DNA of 64,000 nucleotides from Rhopalosiphum padi (Eukaryota; Arthropoda; Insecta; Hemiptera; Aphididae), in assembly GCF_020882245.1 (NCBI RefSeq), contig NC_083597.1, positions 38,108,652-38,172,651 of the forward strand, in the 5' to 3' direction. The position numbers and the translations under genes were made by a program. Below, in pieces: positions 1 through 14,400 of this stretch. Below the pieces are notes generated by a model. That model searched no databases. It saw only the letters and a list, made by a program, of their open reading frames with translations, and had not been told where the DNA came from. Each line of letters opens with the position of its first letter. Positions within the stretch are counted from its first letter, which is position 1.

Positions 1-1849
1 TGAGCCAACTGTTCATCGGGAACAATTGGAGAAGTACCACGACTTGGTGCACCACTACTGTTACTGCCGCATCTGTTAGATGACCGTAATACTCTGGTTT
101 GAGGAGACTTTTGTTCTTCAACAGCTATTGTATCAGAAGTTGCTTTTTGCGGAGACTTAGGTGAGTTAGGTTGATTAGATGCCGGTGGTGACTCTTCAGA
201 TGGCACTACATACGGTAATGCTGTATGATGATGTGATCGATTACCATTCTTGCCATTTGTTCTTGTACCCGTGTCGGCATCAGTAGTAGGTATCACAATT
301 TTTAATGGGGGTACTTTGGGGCCACCTCCAGGACTGTCAGCATTAGAAGGTCCAGAACCACCAGATTTGTCCTCATCACTATCAGGTTTAGGACTAGAAG
401 CTTCATTTTTACCTAAAAAAATGAAATATTTAATATTTTTTTTTTTACTTTATATCTAATAAAGTAGGGTGTGTTAAATTAAATTATCACTGTCTTTATA
501 GTTTTGGGTAAAATCAATAGTTCAATTAAATGCAACAATAATATAATAAACTACATATTATATGATTTATATTATAAATAATTAAATCAAAATACATATA
601 TATTTCTACCTGAAATATCTTCTAAGAGTTCTTAATATATTTTACAGATCAATAAATTCTACATGGTATTTTATACTAATTCATTATTTTAATTTAAATT
701 ACTATTTTATATTCAAAGTATAATATATGATAGTATGAAAAATATATTATTACTACTAACTAAAGATCATATTTGTATTTGTTTTTTTTCTAAAACTAAA
801 AATTTCTATAATTGTATAACTTATACATGATTAATATGCAAGGGTGCATTTTAATAAAAAAAAAACTAAATTGATACAATTTTTGAACAACTTAATGGAA
901 TTTTTCATTATGTTTTATATAGCCATTTATATATATATATAAACAAATAGTCTGCTACATCTTAATATCTATCAATACAGCATAACATTTAATTTAATTT
1001 AAAATAAATTATTATGACTTATAAGTTATAACATTTTAGGTTTAAACATATAAGTATATGATTAACTAATCTTAATACAAATTTTTAGTAATTTTATAGT
1101 TTAGGTACCTTAATCATATTCAGTTTTTTTGCAATAGCAAATCTTTAAGTTCTAATAACCATAAGAAATTTACTGATTTTAAATTTAACAAAATATTGTT
1201 TGATCATTTTGAAAGATTAATAGTTTAATATTAAAGTATCATTTTAAACCAATTGATAGTAACCATTAACATAGAAAGTGACTTATTAAATCATATTAAA
1301 TTCAATATAAGTAAGTCACCTTTAGAACTTTGGCTATCTTCTTTGCGTTTTTTTTGGTTTAACTTCTTCGTCTTCTTCAACTAGAGGCCGTTTTAAATTA
1401 TCTGCTTCTTTTAATGGCTTTGCAGTTGATTCATTTAATGAGCTATTTACAGTATCTGTTGCTTCAACTGAGTCACCATCTTTAGTTTCAGTTTCTTTAG
1501 AAGTACTAGCTGATGTACTCTCTGCTGGCGCACTAGTCGATACATTTGCAGTTGATTGAGAAATCGACGGACTGGGTGTATCTGGTTTTTCTTCAGTCTC
1601 AACAGTTTTTCTATAAATTAAAAGATTTATTATCTAATATGTTGTGTTTGACAAAAACACAAAATGTATTTTTTTTTTTTTATAATACTCACGTATCATT
1701 CGTCATGCTGGCGTTCTGTTCTTCAGCTATTTTCTTGTTCTTCTCATCCTGTCGAGCAGACGAACTCTTAAATTGATTATTACCCGTGTTGGTAAGTCTT
1801 AGTGTTACTCTAGGTGATGCATGTTGTTGTTTATCACTGTTTGCAGCAT
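1..1849 (-). CDS. Partial spliced gene: Ser/Thr/Pro-rich nuclear-type protein (three internal exons)
   Basis: Three minus-strand exons can be joined: 1849-1693, 1610-1320 and 412-1 (runs off the edge). Exon 1 follows a TTTTAG acceptor, starts with one carried-in base, reads AANSDKQQHASPRVTLRL and ends GAT AC before GTGAGT. Exon 2 completes that codon and continues KTVETEEKPDTPSPSISQST, ending in an acidic then basic patch. Exon 3 starts after TTTTTTTAG and reads GKNEASSPKPDSDEDKSGG, PPLKIVIP, a His run, SP-rich text and TRVLRSSNR. The composition (acidic, Ser/Pro, basic clusters, no membrane segment) suggests a disordered part of a large nuclear or chromatin protein. It loosely recalls ANKRD11/12-type linkers, but that is memory only. 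Exon 2 as written meets TAG (1336-1334) just before its donor; see the homopolymer finding. The first exon is not proven; a candidate lies at 3759-3818. Confidence 0.6.
1348..1355. other. T8 homopolymer that breaks the exon 2 to exon 3 frame
   Basis: On the minus strand this is A8 within ...GTT AAA CC(A8)CG.... With 8 A the frame fixed by the upstream splice ends in TQRR and a TAG stop. With 7 A it would read PKKRKEDSQSSK up to the donor AAAG|GTGACT, and the phase would then match exon 3 (G|GT AAA AAT). Exon 2 is 291 nt here; the two flanking junctions require a length one base shorter. Confidence 0.7.
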
Positions 1850-1861
1850 CTAAAATAAAAT

Positions 1862-3680
1862 AAAAAAATACTATTAATAACAATAGGTAGCTATAAAATT
1901 AGAAAAAATGTTCAATATTTTTTTAATAATTATTTACATTATACAATATATTACATTAACAACTCGGTATTCACCAAAAATTAAAGATCAAAATATTAAA
2001 TTGATTTGCAATAAAATATTTTTAGTAGGAACCTAGTCAATATTTTTTCTACAAAGACACTGATAAATATTGAATAATGAAATACTAAATCAAGCAATTT
2101 GATAAAACAAAAGCACACTAATTTGATAAGAAATTAATGATATACTAAGACCAATCAAATACTCATAAAAATAATAATTTAAAATTTTACTATAAAATGT
2201 TACATTAATTTAGGTAAACACAAGCAAGTGTGGACAAAAACATTCAAATTATATTCCAAGACATATTTTTCTAGAAATTACTAATTAGAAGATAAAAAAT
2301 TATTTAAATCTAAAAATAATAATAAAATTAAGAGGAAAAAATGTACAATATAATTGTTTCATTCAAAATACCTATCTCAAAAATGAACCAACTATATATT
2401 ATACTTTAATAAGGAAATGATAGATAGTCATAAATAAAAATAAAAATCTATATTGAAACTTAAAAGTAAATTATTTAATTTCAAATTGCATTTATGTATA
2501 AGAAAAACATATTTTTCAAGTCACAACTAGATTGCATAAAAACACTTTATTCTTATTATTCTTTTTTTTTATTATACAATTTATAAATCCTTATTGCAGA
2601 AATTATTATCATTACCATCAAATATCAATTAAAAATAAAGGTGGAACTAAGTTGCTGCCTACCTACTTTGTACCTACGATGTAGGTCAACTATAAAACTT
2701 GTGCCCGATATATTATTATAAACAAAACTCCAAAACAATGCGAACTAAACGAAAATTACAATCAGAGTGAATTGCATTGTTATTTTGTATAAAATATAAA
2801 CAAATGTGACAAAAATCTTGGTATAAAATTTATTAATCATAAATTTAAAACTGTCGGAACCAATGTTAAAAATTAATATAAATAAATGTATTAATCTAAT
2901 CAATCAATATAGTCATAATAAGCTAGTAACTCAATAACGACATACTTTTGTTTAATCCCATTTTTAATAATAAAAAAAAATATATATCTAATAAATACTC
3001 GCATAGTTGTGAAGTTGTATTTATTTTGTAAATGTTTTTACAAGTTACATTTCACTGTAAAATACGTTTAATGATTATTGATTATAGGTATATAGATCCT
3101 GATAAATGATTCGAAGTTCCTGATTATGGATGGTAACAAATGTTGAAACGCCTATTATTGAATATAGCGTTCAATCGTCTACGCATAAGACAAAAAAAAA
3201 ATAAGTAATAAATAATAGTTTTCAAGAAAAGATAGTTAGTAGAGTAGTTAAGTTCGTAAGTTTATTTTATAATACTATATACCTCCTATATTATTATTAC
3301 GGATGCCATGTGCACTATAAACCAAATCCTATATTGACTACTAAGTGGGGATACTGACAATAGTCGGCAAGTTTCGTGTTTCCAAACAATATGATGTTAT
3401 TGTTTATGTACCATGTATACACTAATTTAAATCGACTTGGATATTTCAGGTAAAGTTCGCAACGTCCATACTACTATTTCATGATGAACACAATGACATT
3501 CGTTTCGTATTTGGAGTTTTTCAATAAGTTAGAATCGGTACGTACAGACAAATACCATGACAAATTGTTGTGATTTTTGGAATTGAAAATGTTCAAATAC
3601 GAAGCCCAGCACTCTACCAATGTTTCACAATTATAATTATTAATTATTATTTATAACGGACAAGAAAAACAATTACAAGC
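1862..3680. other. AT-rich intron or intergenic stretch, no feature seen
   Basis: Mostly A/T runs. I found no exon with convincing coding character between the 1849 acceptor and the candidate first exon, although one short exon may be hidden here. Confidence 0.4.
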
Positions 3681-3758
3681 GCGCTAACCCCGTTCGTTTC
3701 TCAACCAGCGGCTTTCTCCGCAGTCCGTCGTATAACCTCCTCCTAATGCAACGCTTAC

Positions 3759-3818
3759 AGCGGGCTGCCGTTTTCCCGCAAGTCTCGCACTGCGCTTCGC
3801 CGGATTCACAGACCTCAT
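3759..3818 (-). CDS. Candidate first coding exon (basic N-terminus)
   Basis: An ATG at 3818-3816 opens 20 codons, MRSVNPAKRSARLAGKRQPA, ending exactly at a GTAAGC donor (3758-3753). The Arg/Lys-rich start fits a nuclear protein, and it lies upstream of the 1-1849 exons on the same strand, next to a CpG-rich promoter-like zone. It ends in phase 0, whereas the exon starting at 1849 needs one carried base, so at least one more exon (length 1 modulo 3) would be needed if they belong together. It could also belong to nothing. Confidence 0.28.
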
Positions 3819-4079
3819 GATGACCGTCGTCTTGGAGGCGAAATGTGCTGATAAATCACTGAACGTAATCGATTTCTGGGCCGACAAGACACGGTCCAGA
3901 AATCGGGGCAAAAATAAGGGACACAATTAATTATTGTCGACCGTAGGCGACTGAAGACGCGTATGGTGCTACCAGCAGGGGGTATGGAAACCGACAATCG
4001 GTTATAGCCTTATAGGTATTATTGTGAAAAGTGTTGGACAGGGTATGTTACATAATAATACTACGAAGTTTTAAATGTG

Positions 4080-5357
4080 ACGAATGATGATAGTGTATCA
4101 CACAGAGCGGTCGCAGTGTCGGCAACGATCAGCCCAAGTTTTCGGTATGACCCGAGTTGTATCGCGCAGACATTTTCCCGTCTCTTGGCCCACGAATACA
4201 TCATCAAAACTATACGAATTTAATATATTCGTACATTATTATATCATTTATATCCGTGTAACTCGTCACGGCGCAGACTGCAACGAGCGACCGATTGAAA
4301 AAAAATACAAATTATCATCGGTTTCGTCGACGACGTTAGCGTGGAACGGGTGAAGAAAGGAATTATAAAGACAATAAAAACCAAAACCGCGATAAAAATG
4401 TTGTCGTCGGATTAGACGATCACGCTGTATACGCCGCTCGACCATTGTACGCGCACAAAAGGCGGTTGGGAAACGTGACAACGTCGCTTTGACAAATCGA
4501 AATATTCTTCCCCCACCCCCGGATTGAAACCGCGCCGAGCACCGCATGCAACCGCTACCACCCGCTGGCGTACAACGCGCCGCGTAAACATCAGCTCTTT
4601 TGTGTGCCAGCATGTGTGTGCTGTGTTGCGTGTGTGAGTGAATCTGTTTCGAGACCGTTTCCAAAACGCGCACGCCTTAACCATGTGAAAACAAAAAAAA
4701 TGCACCGACCGAGGGGTTGGGGAAGCGGGGGGGGGGGGAGCGGACAACAAAAGCATCGGCAGGCATGATGCAAACGTCGAAATCGTATTATAATCATTGT
4801 TATTATTTTGTGTACAGTAAAAGAGAAAAATCGAGTTCTGACCTCAGCCGCGGCGGCGACACGAACGCGACCCGTCGTCATTCTGTCGCATCGACGGGCG
4901 GGGGGGTAAGGCCCGGACACTGGATTTTGAAAGGCTCAAAACTCGACGAAAAACGCGAGACGGACCTCCGGACGGCGTTTCAGAAGAGTTCGGAGCAATG
5001 CGGCTGCTGTGACTGGTGTTGTGCTGTTGTTGTTACCGGAGAGGCGAAAACGACACGGCGACGACTCGAGGACCTGGACGACGCACAATCGTTGTAGTAT
5101 TAGGCTGATGGTTGTACCCGGACGCGTTCGCCGACACTGGCGACCGGCGAGCGCGTCTCCTCGTGGTCCGCTTGCGCTGCAGAGCCGCCGATCGTACACC
5201 GTGTCGAGTTCGGCGTTCAAGGTCGGCGGCTGCGGCGGCAACGTCTACAACTATATTGTATTATACCTGTACGAATGACACTCGACGACGTTCACCGTCG
5301 CGTTATCCTACATCATCTATACGCCAGCAATAGTAACCATATACTGACTAAAGTATC

Positions 5358-5388
<31 letters not shown>

Positions 5389-5680
5389 GTAGCTGCTGCT
5401 AAATTAGTGCGTAAACGCATCGACTGTTCGGCCTTCGGCGTTTCTTTCGTTTTTCAAATTTACGAACCAACAGTTTTTGCTTTCAACCCATCACGTAAGC
5501 CCAAACTTAATGAATTATAGGTGGCCAAAGTGTAGAGTATTCCTCGAAAGAGCCTCCCCATTTGATACAGAAGATCCGCCGCGGTATCGACGGAACCGTC
5601 GGCTTTCATTCGAGAAATTCGGGTTGCGTATAGCCCAGCGGGACAGCAGATTGGTTTGGGGAGGACTTAAATATTAGATA
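4080..5680. promoter_or_regulatory. CpG-rich island, putative promoter / 5' UTR zone
   Basis: Base composition changes sharply to GC- and CpG-rich (densest about 4430-5300), with a G10 run near 4729-4738 and a (GTA)n tract at 5358-5384. Several 60-135 aa open frames overlap on both strands, which is expected where TA-containing stops are rare. None shows domain-like text. The position just upstream of the minus-strand candidate first exon suggests a promoter or 5' UTR; a divergent plus-strand gene is possible. Confidence 0.4.
5358..5384. repeat. (GTA)n microsatellite
   Basis: About nine units of the trinucleotide within the CpG-rich zone. Confidence 0.9.
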
Positions 5681-8600
5681 ATATATATTATGCTCTTTTG
5701 TGTGATAGGTTTCATCTCGCGGAAGAGATTTCTCCGGGCATACCTGCTATAACAAAAACGCTATTGTATAGCTGTAGAATTGGAACTTGTATTTTCATAA
5801 GATTTTTTAAATTTATTCAGTATAATTATGTTTATGATTAATATTTTTCATACGAATGCAATAAAATAAAAAAACGAGTCAAAATCAATCGTTATATTTG
5901 AATGCAATGATTTATTGTCACGTTTAAATATATATAATAACAACTACACCATCACTATTACATTATATAACACCCCGGTAGTTCGGTCTTTGGCATCATT
6001 TCCCGATTTCCGGCTTTTCGTTATTTATAAGCGATATTCATAAATTATGAGCTTTCAACTTGAACTTCCTTAGAAACGTAATACACAGAATGTTTAGGAG
6101 ATAAAATATTTACGTATATACTATATAGGTATTTATTTTAGTATTTTACTAAATATAAATCTGAACAATGAATTTGAACTTTTGTCAATAATTATTAGTT
6201 CATAATATTATGACGATATAAAGATCATGATGATTAAGGAATTAGGAAATTTAAGATCATTAGTCATTACTATATTTACTTTACTCAAAAGATAGAATGA
6301 TAATTTATAACTGACCGTTCAGGTTACGTTTATGATTTATTTATAATAAATAATTATAACATTGTTTTTACGAATCAGAATTATAAACAAAATAACACTG
6401 CAGATATATAATTTTTTTATAATACAATTAATTTGAATGGAAATCTTTAGTAATTTTAACAAAAAAACTATTAGAATAAGTTAAAATATTATATAATAAT
6501 AAATAAAGCATGCTTAAACGCTTAAACATATTATTTTTATACTATAAATAGTATAATTTATTATTTTAAAAATGTTTAAAATATATATATACTATCAGCC
6601 AGATAAAATAATAAAAATTTATAAAAGTGGTAGAAATTATTTTAAATATATACTTTTATTATGATTTATTGTTATCTTTTCCATACTGATAAAATTAACA
6701 AATATATAATATTAACATTGGGACACCATTATCACCACTATTGTGAAAAGTTCAACAAATATATTATAACATTTTGAAATGTTTCAATTTTTATAAAAAT
6801 GAAAAACCATTATGCAAATATAAGAATTGATAATTTGAACATTGAACATTAATCAAAATATGTTTTAATTATTTAATTTGCGAATAATGAAATTCAAAAC
6901 AATAACTTCACATATTTTAAGATATAGGTCGTATTACACGTCTTATACTGACTATACTGTGCAACTATTAAAGTACAAACTACTAAGTTACCTAAGTATT
7001 GTATTGTAAATTGTAATAATAATATATTACGTATTTTATTATGTATTATGTAACATTTAAATTTACGAAAACCAAAATTTATTTTAGCCTTTTAATATAA
7101 ATACCAAAATAATTGTTGTAGTCAAATTCAAATAAATGTGATGAAAATAAAATAATTATTAATTACAACATCATAAGATCATCTGCTTATTAATAATCAC
7201 TGATAACAATATTTTATATAAAAATCCATTTCGCATACTCAGTGTTCAGTCGCAGATCTGTCACAATTTATAATATGGCACTAATTTATTTTATTTATAA
7301 ATATCATTGCATGTAGTATTATTTATCTTTTATATATTTTAAATCAATTTCATTCTTTAAATTTATTTTCATATTTTCTACTCATAACATTAACTGCTAT
7401 GCAAGTCATGTAAATAATTGTTATGCCCTAATAATAAAATTTGCATGTAATTCTTTGCATTTATGTCTGTGTTCTATTATAATGTAATAATTTGTTATCA
7501 TAATTACTTATATACATATTAAAGATAGATGATATACGTAAATATATCCTAATCATAATTCATAATACACTATGAATTATTATAAAATACAAATTACAAA
7601 ATAACTGTTTGAATACGAATAAAATTAAATACAATTATTAAATTCCCAATGTGTAACCTGAAATGTATACAACATCGTCATGCACTAGAAAAATTTAAAT
7701 TTCATAAAAAAATCATATATTTCCAATGATTCATCATTCATTGCAAATTTTCGAAACGAATTTCTCTTTGCAATGTTTGTGCACTGCAAATATGACTCAA
7801 CATCATGCACATGTGTATAGTATAATTATTTTTCTATTTTAAAATATTGAAAAAAAATATTAACGGTATATATATTTTTCTTTGTACATGGACTATTTTA
7901 AACAAATTTAAATAAATCCAAGGTTTGGAAAGAGGATCAATACAAATTTATCACTTTATGTGTAGGATTGAAAATTACCATTAACATTTGGTAATATTCT
8001 GTATATTTAATATATACGTAGAAACACGTTATAACGTAGGTATATACTTCAAGCTATAAAAATAAAATATAATATTAAACTCAACACGACACGGCAAGTT
8101 GTGAATGTAGCTTAAGAGACCAGAACCACGGTAATCTACACAGATAAACGTGACCACAGTCTACAGTTATTTAATATATAATTGTAAACCTGTAACACTT
8201 ACAGATATTGGAACCAATACCAAATGACACGAAAAAGATAAATATTTAAATTGATTTAGGTAACTATAGAAGTAAATTATTGCTTTTTTAATTTTGCAAT
8301 AATAAGATATTTCATATTGTTAAATTGTTGACAATTAATGTGTTCTCGCATTTACAGAATACAAAAAAAAAGACACAATTGAATGGATATATTTTGAACA
8401 GCTTTTCTAAAAGCTCACGAGTGACAAGCATATACTAAATAATGATATGTACCTACTCTATGTATATAATACATAAGTTTAAAATAAAATATAATCACAA
8501 ATGTATGGTAAATTGCTAAATTAAATATGTTATATTCAAATTTTTATTTCTAAAGCGGATCGCATAGTCAAAATACAACTGTGCGTGATTAATTGTATAA

Positions 8601-10733
8601 GTGCTATCTAAAAAAAATATACTTATAAAATAAAATGGTAGGTTTAATAAATTTCAAACAATCAATATATTTATGACGTTATATTCAAGAAGATACCTAT
8701 GCCAAAATATACAGTCAAATAATATTTTTATAAAATCCATAATGGCATTTGGTAGGAAGGTAAGAGGTAACTATGACAACGGAAGTTGGCAGACGCATGG
8801 ACATGTGAAAATATAGTGTATAATATAATTTATAAATGTACAGTATAAATAATATTCTAACATAATATAGAAACAAAACTAATTGTGTTTAAATCAAAAC
8901 AATCAAGTGCCAGTTAGATTATAAACCTTTTAATGAAGTGTTCTTAGAAGGTTTATTAGATTAGTCCAGTAAACAAATTTAGTGACGACATGAGGTGTAC
9001 AAAATGACTAAGCTGCAATAGGTCCCAACGTTGTATTGTCATGGTAATAATATGATGGTATTATGTAATAATATAAAAAAAAATAAGTACATGTTAAATA
9101 TTAGTCAACATACTTTTTAAGCTTTTACACGATTTCTACGTTTGTATAATGTATATATTATATTAGTATGCTAGTTAGGGTTACTACAGAAGTTGTATCG
9201 TTAACATGATATAGTCACTTAATAATAAGACTTGATGCTCACATAGTCGCATGTGTTGACTCATCTTAATATGTATATACCTATAACATTGAAAATTTGT
9301 TTTCAACAAAATCCATTTTGTACTGTTAGTTAAGTTAGTTTATTATTTTAATAAACCAACGACCGCAACACTCAACAGTAGTGGCCATTGTCAAGATTAA
9401 ATTACATAAAGATAATATATAGAAGTATAACGATGTACATAATAATATGATCATTTAAAGGCTACTTAAATACTACAGGTAACCACGGTAGTGCGATATC
9501 ATGATGAGAAGATCTGAAGCTACGATGAATTTGATCGAGGAGTAGGAGATTAATGTTGTGTTAGTTTTAATATTACAAAAAATCGACCTTGAAAGTAAGA
9601 ATATTATTTGTGAGCTCTTGATGGTTGAGCATTTTTAAATTTTAATATTTTATTTATTTATTACTCGCTTTAAAACTAAAATAACAAAAAACCCAACAAG
9701 AGAACATTTAATATGCTTACCTATAAATGTTATAATAAGTCAATTTACTTTAATTTTAAACTTAACAATATTGATTCTGCTGAACGTAAATTTAGTATAT
9801 GTTGTACAATTATATAAGACGGAGATAATGTAGATGATGAAGAATGTAGGCATTCAAATAGGCGATTCGATTGCTAGTTTAATCCACATAACAAGTATAA
9901 TACATAGGTAAATGTTAAGTCCTAGATCTATAAATCTTAGTTTAATAAAATACATTTTTAAAATGCACGAAAGTTCAAGAATAAAAGAATTTATCACTGC
10001 ACTTAATAGTTTTAAATGTAAATTACATTTCAAGGTTAGTATAATGTATTTTATTAATAAATACATTTTATTTTATATATTACTTTAATACTTTCGACAT
10101 GAAGTATTTAGAACGTATTATTTTAGTATTAAAAATATCATATTATACCTATATAAAAATATACTAGGTAGTTTATGATTTACATGATATTTGAAAAAAC
10201 AAAAATTAAAATATCCTTAAACTAATATCAACAATATCCTAAAATCGTAATTTTAATTATTTAAAAGTAAAATTGATGCGATTGGTAAAAAGTAAATAGT
10301 CATATTACTATATATTAGTACCGTATTTTTGAATTTTCCGCTCAGTGGCAACAACTAATATTGATGTTCTAAGACATATGATAAAATGTAATTCATTTTA
10401 TAGCAAATTAACTGTATAAGAAGTAAAGTAATAATTATGAAAATACTCGTATGAATAAAATAATGAATATTTAAAAAAAATTAGCTAACCGGGGAAATAG
10501 CCTCTAGTTGCTTTGCTCGGTTCGCTCCCTAAATACGGCCATGCGTCATCATAGTATAAATGTTCATGAAGATATACTATTTTATTATGTACGTTATAAA
10601 AACAAATGCAATCAATCAACAATAAATATAAATGAGTTTAATGCCTTCGTATAAGTTGATAAAAAAAAATTGTGAACTGACGTTTTAATATTATGTTTAT
10701 ACTTCTTATCTCCATCACTATTTGTTTTGTAGA

Positions 10734-10774
10734 GTGATAGCACAGAATAGATTTAATCTATTCTGTGGTGATAG
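10734..10774. repeat. 27-bp palindrome flanked by exact 7-bp direct repeats
   Basis: CACAGAATAGATT and its exact inverse form 13-bp arms around a single T (10741-10767). Immediately outside on each side is GTGATAG (10734-10740 and 10768-10774). It looks like a tiny palindromic insertion with a target-site duplication, or a hairpin made by replication slippage. Confidence 0.75.
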
Positions 10775-11386
10775 AGCTATCATATAAGTTTTTTTTAATT
10801 TCGTCGTTTCTCAATAAGTGATAAAACATTAAAATAAATATTAACATTAGAAACCTTATTTAAAATCACTTAAAAAGTTTAAAACGTATGCTGTTTATTC
10901 ACTTATATTTCACATCAATAACATAATAAATTTCCTACTTGGCTACTTAGTACTTATACAATTATTCTAATTATAAATTATTATAATGAAAATATATTTT
11001 CGACTGACTATTAAGTAAGTACTTACATTTTGTATATGTTCATAATGAGTTACCTGTAATTTGATTAGATAGTTGGGTATAAAGTACAAATAAGTCAAAA
11101 GGAATAATTAATATTATAATATAACATTTAATAAAACGCGTAAAATACGATTGAGAACAGAATTTTTGGTAACACGATTGACAACGCTCGATTTTTTTTT
11201 TCAACGTTGCCAAATTTAATAATATTATTGTCGAACGATAATTTGAGCACGATAGTCGATAATGTGTTGATACAAGATATTTATCAGATTTATTGGATGT
11301 ATTAGTAACTTAGATACTAGAATACTAGATACACGATATGATGTACCGTAACGTCCGTAACTCATTTGTCAATTTGTTATATATTT

Positions 11387-11487
11387 CAGGGTTTGAAACC
11401 GAAACATAATTTTCCGATTTTGATTTCGGTTTTTAACGGTTGTAACCAGTATTCAAAATCGGTATTCAATATCGGTTTCAAGCTCTG
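11387..11487. mobile_element. hAT-like MITE, 101 bp
   Basis: The left end CAGGGTTTGAAACCGA and the reverse complement of the right end CAGAGCTTGAAACCGA match at 14 of 16 positions. The flanks are ATATATTT (11379-11386) and ACATATTT (11488-11495), an 8-bp duplication with one mismatch. The CAGGG-type terminus and 8-bp duplication are typical of hAT elements. The interior has no coding capacity and repeats the words 'ATCGGTTT/AAACCGA'. Confidence 0.65.
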
Positions 11488-14400
11488 ACATATTTATTAC
11501 ATTTTCATGCATATAATATATATATTGCATAATTTAAAATTGTATAAGTTCATAAAATTATTATAGTTATAATCATGAATACTGTTCCAAATCTTTTTAT
11601 TTATTAGATGACAGGTACCCATCATATATTTATATAAGGTTATTATAATTATTGACTTTTTGAATATTTATTTTATGTTTATATTATTGAATCGTTTAAA
11701 ATTACGAACAAGTAAGTACATATTAGGAATTTAATAATATAATTTGGAAGAATATTGCTTATAATTTTTACTTAATTATTGTTAATTTAAAGTCACCTAC
11801 TGTGCAGCAAAAACGTATGCATATGGAATTATTAAAAGTTCAAAAATATAAATATTTATCAACACTAAATATCAGTTAAACATGAAAATCACTATTATAA
11901 GAGTACCTAAATTAAATCTCTACTCCATTCTCCCTTCCTCCTACGTGAGAATACCCATGATGCTTGTGTATAATAGGTATAAGTTATATAGTCATAATTA
12001 TTTTATAAAAAATGAATTTATTAATAATAATTTGTGTTATTAAACATTTTTTATGAAGGGTATAATGTATTACTGATTATATTTCTACTATTTTAGATCA
12101 TAAAACTGATTACCAAAACATTATGGTTTCTAATACGGTTCTGCCCTGCCTTTCCGTATATGTGTGGTCATTTTTTAATATAACATTATTTGTATATCGG
12201 TTCAAGAACTTTATGTTGTTTAAAAAACAAAATATAGTGATATATACTGATATCAACGTTTTAAAAAAAATACAATTTTTATTTTTATTTGTCGATGTAT
12301 ACATTTTAAATTACTTCTAATCTAAAATTAATTAAGAAACGTATAGTTACAACAATTAAGTATCATATCTTAATTGAATAGTTGATAATAGAATTTGTTT
12401 AGATTATATATAAAGAAAAGTTCAATGGTCAAAGGAAACAAATTATTTAATATTTTGCACTGGTTGTGGGTATGGTAATTTAATAAAAAAAAAAATGAAT
12501 GAAAACTAACTTAACTATTTGTATGAAATTACGAAACAAGACGATGACCTTCAATTTTTGGATGTATGAAACGTTTACAATATATCAAAAGAAGGGTCAA
12601 CAACATAATACTTAAAAATTTAGTTGAGTAAAAACACTATTGCAAGTGGCCAAGTTAGCAAGACCGCAAATGGTTTATTATATATTTATGTATTTTTTTT
12701 TTTTTTAGAAAACTGTTTTAAATAGTCTAAATAGTATATTTTATAAGTGTAACTTAACTATAATAACAAGATTGTTATAAGCAAAATAAGATAATTAAAG
12801 TCCCAAAAACATATAATAAAAACTCCCTAAAATTTGTGAATAATACCAATTTTTATTTCTAGTAGAATTTTTTAACCAAACATAAAAATAATTAGAGGAT
12901 TACTTTGATCGGACAATTTTGATCGAAATATTATCCATTGACCGATTATAAAAAATCCAGGTCGATCACACGGTAAAATGACATTGTAAACTGTGGAAAT
13001 CGTTTTATACATAAGTGGATTGTTTAAAAAGATTGATAGTTTTAAGTAGACATCGCCATTCGCCGGACGCCGATATATGAAGTATAAGACGTATATTCCG
13101 GGATAGCGTTCAATACATTACATTTGTACGCAGGCATCATGCTGTAATGAGTACTTGTCCTAGTTATTTTGAAAATTACATAAATAACTCTTAAAGATAC
13201 TATGTCAGAGTTGAATGACATCATTGAAAGTGAAAAACGCAAAAATAAATAATATTTATGATGTCTTTATTTTAAACCATCTTGGGATATATAAATAAAT
13301 AAATAAATACATATATAATAATATGAATAACTTATAATATTAAATTTTAAAATACAATGTTTATACCTATAAAATGATACACAAAAAAAATTAATATATT
13401 ATGTAATATATATATAATATGTGCGTAGGTATATAAAAATGAATTGATAACAAACTAACAATAAATTAGCAAAGAAAAATTGATTGCTCTAGAATTTTAA
13501 TTAATGATAATTAAAAAATGAATATCATTATTCTAGATATTTCATTTACGAAAACTAAATGAGATTTAGAAGAAATACTTAGTGTTCAATATATTAAACT
13601 GATAAATGCTAATTTAGATACACTTATTAATACATGAAAACAATTTGCTAATATTATGAGTTATGACGTATTATTGAAAATGTATAATGGTATAATATAA
13701 TATTATACTTATCACATGCATTTGTATATTTTCCAAAGCATGATTACATAATTATAGCCTATAGGTAGATAATCTAGATTCACGTATTCAATTTTTAATC
13801 AATACAATTAAAACATAATAGACATAATTTCTTACAATATTTCTCTAGGATTCGAGTAACTGTTTTTGTAAAACATATTCTTATTATATTTATTTAATTA
13901 CGTTTTTAAGTTATGTTTATACTTAGGAAATATTACAAATACTTATTAAATATTTATTAATGTGAAAACAAATTTAAAAATATAGTTTAATTATTTATTG
14001 TATTGATTATTTTTTGGTGTTCATTGTCTCATTGATATAATAATATTATAATATAATACAATGTACATTATGTATTTAGAATATTGAATACTTTTTATTT
14101 TAATATATTTTGTGTGTATTTTCCATTGTTGGGGCAATATTATTTTGAATTTGATAATGATCTTTAAATTACGTAATTTTAAACGATTGTGATTAAATTA
14201 GATTAAACTTCTTACTACTATCGATTTTTTTTATTTGTTCTATCTATCGGCACAAAAATTAAACTTAATTGGTATTGGTATACCGTATACACATTTCTCA
14301 GTTATATACTTGTCTTATATAAAACTCATTAAAGATTTTGTAATGCGTGGTTAATTTATCATTATTTAAAACAAAAATAAAAGTTAGTTAAATTGTATTA

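Noticed and set aside
10500..10540. 'ctcggttcgctccc' resembling a tRNA T-arm
   Set aside because: No cloverleaf can be built around it.
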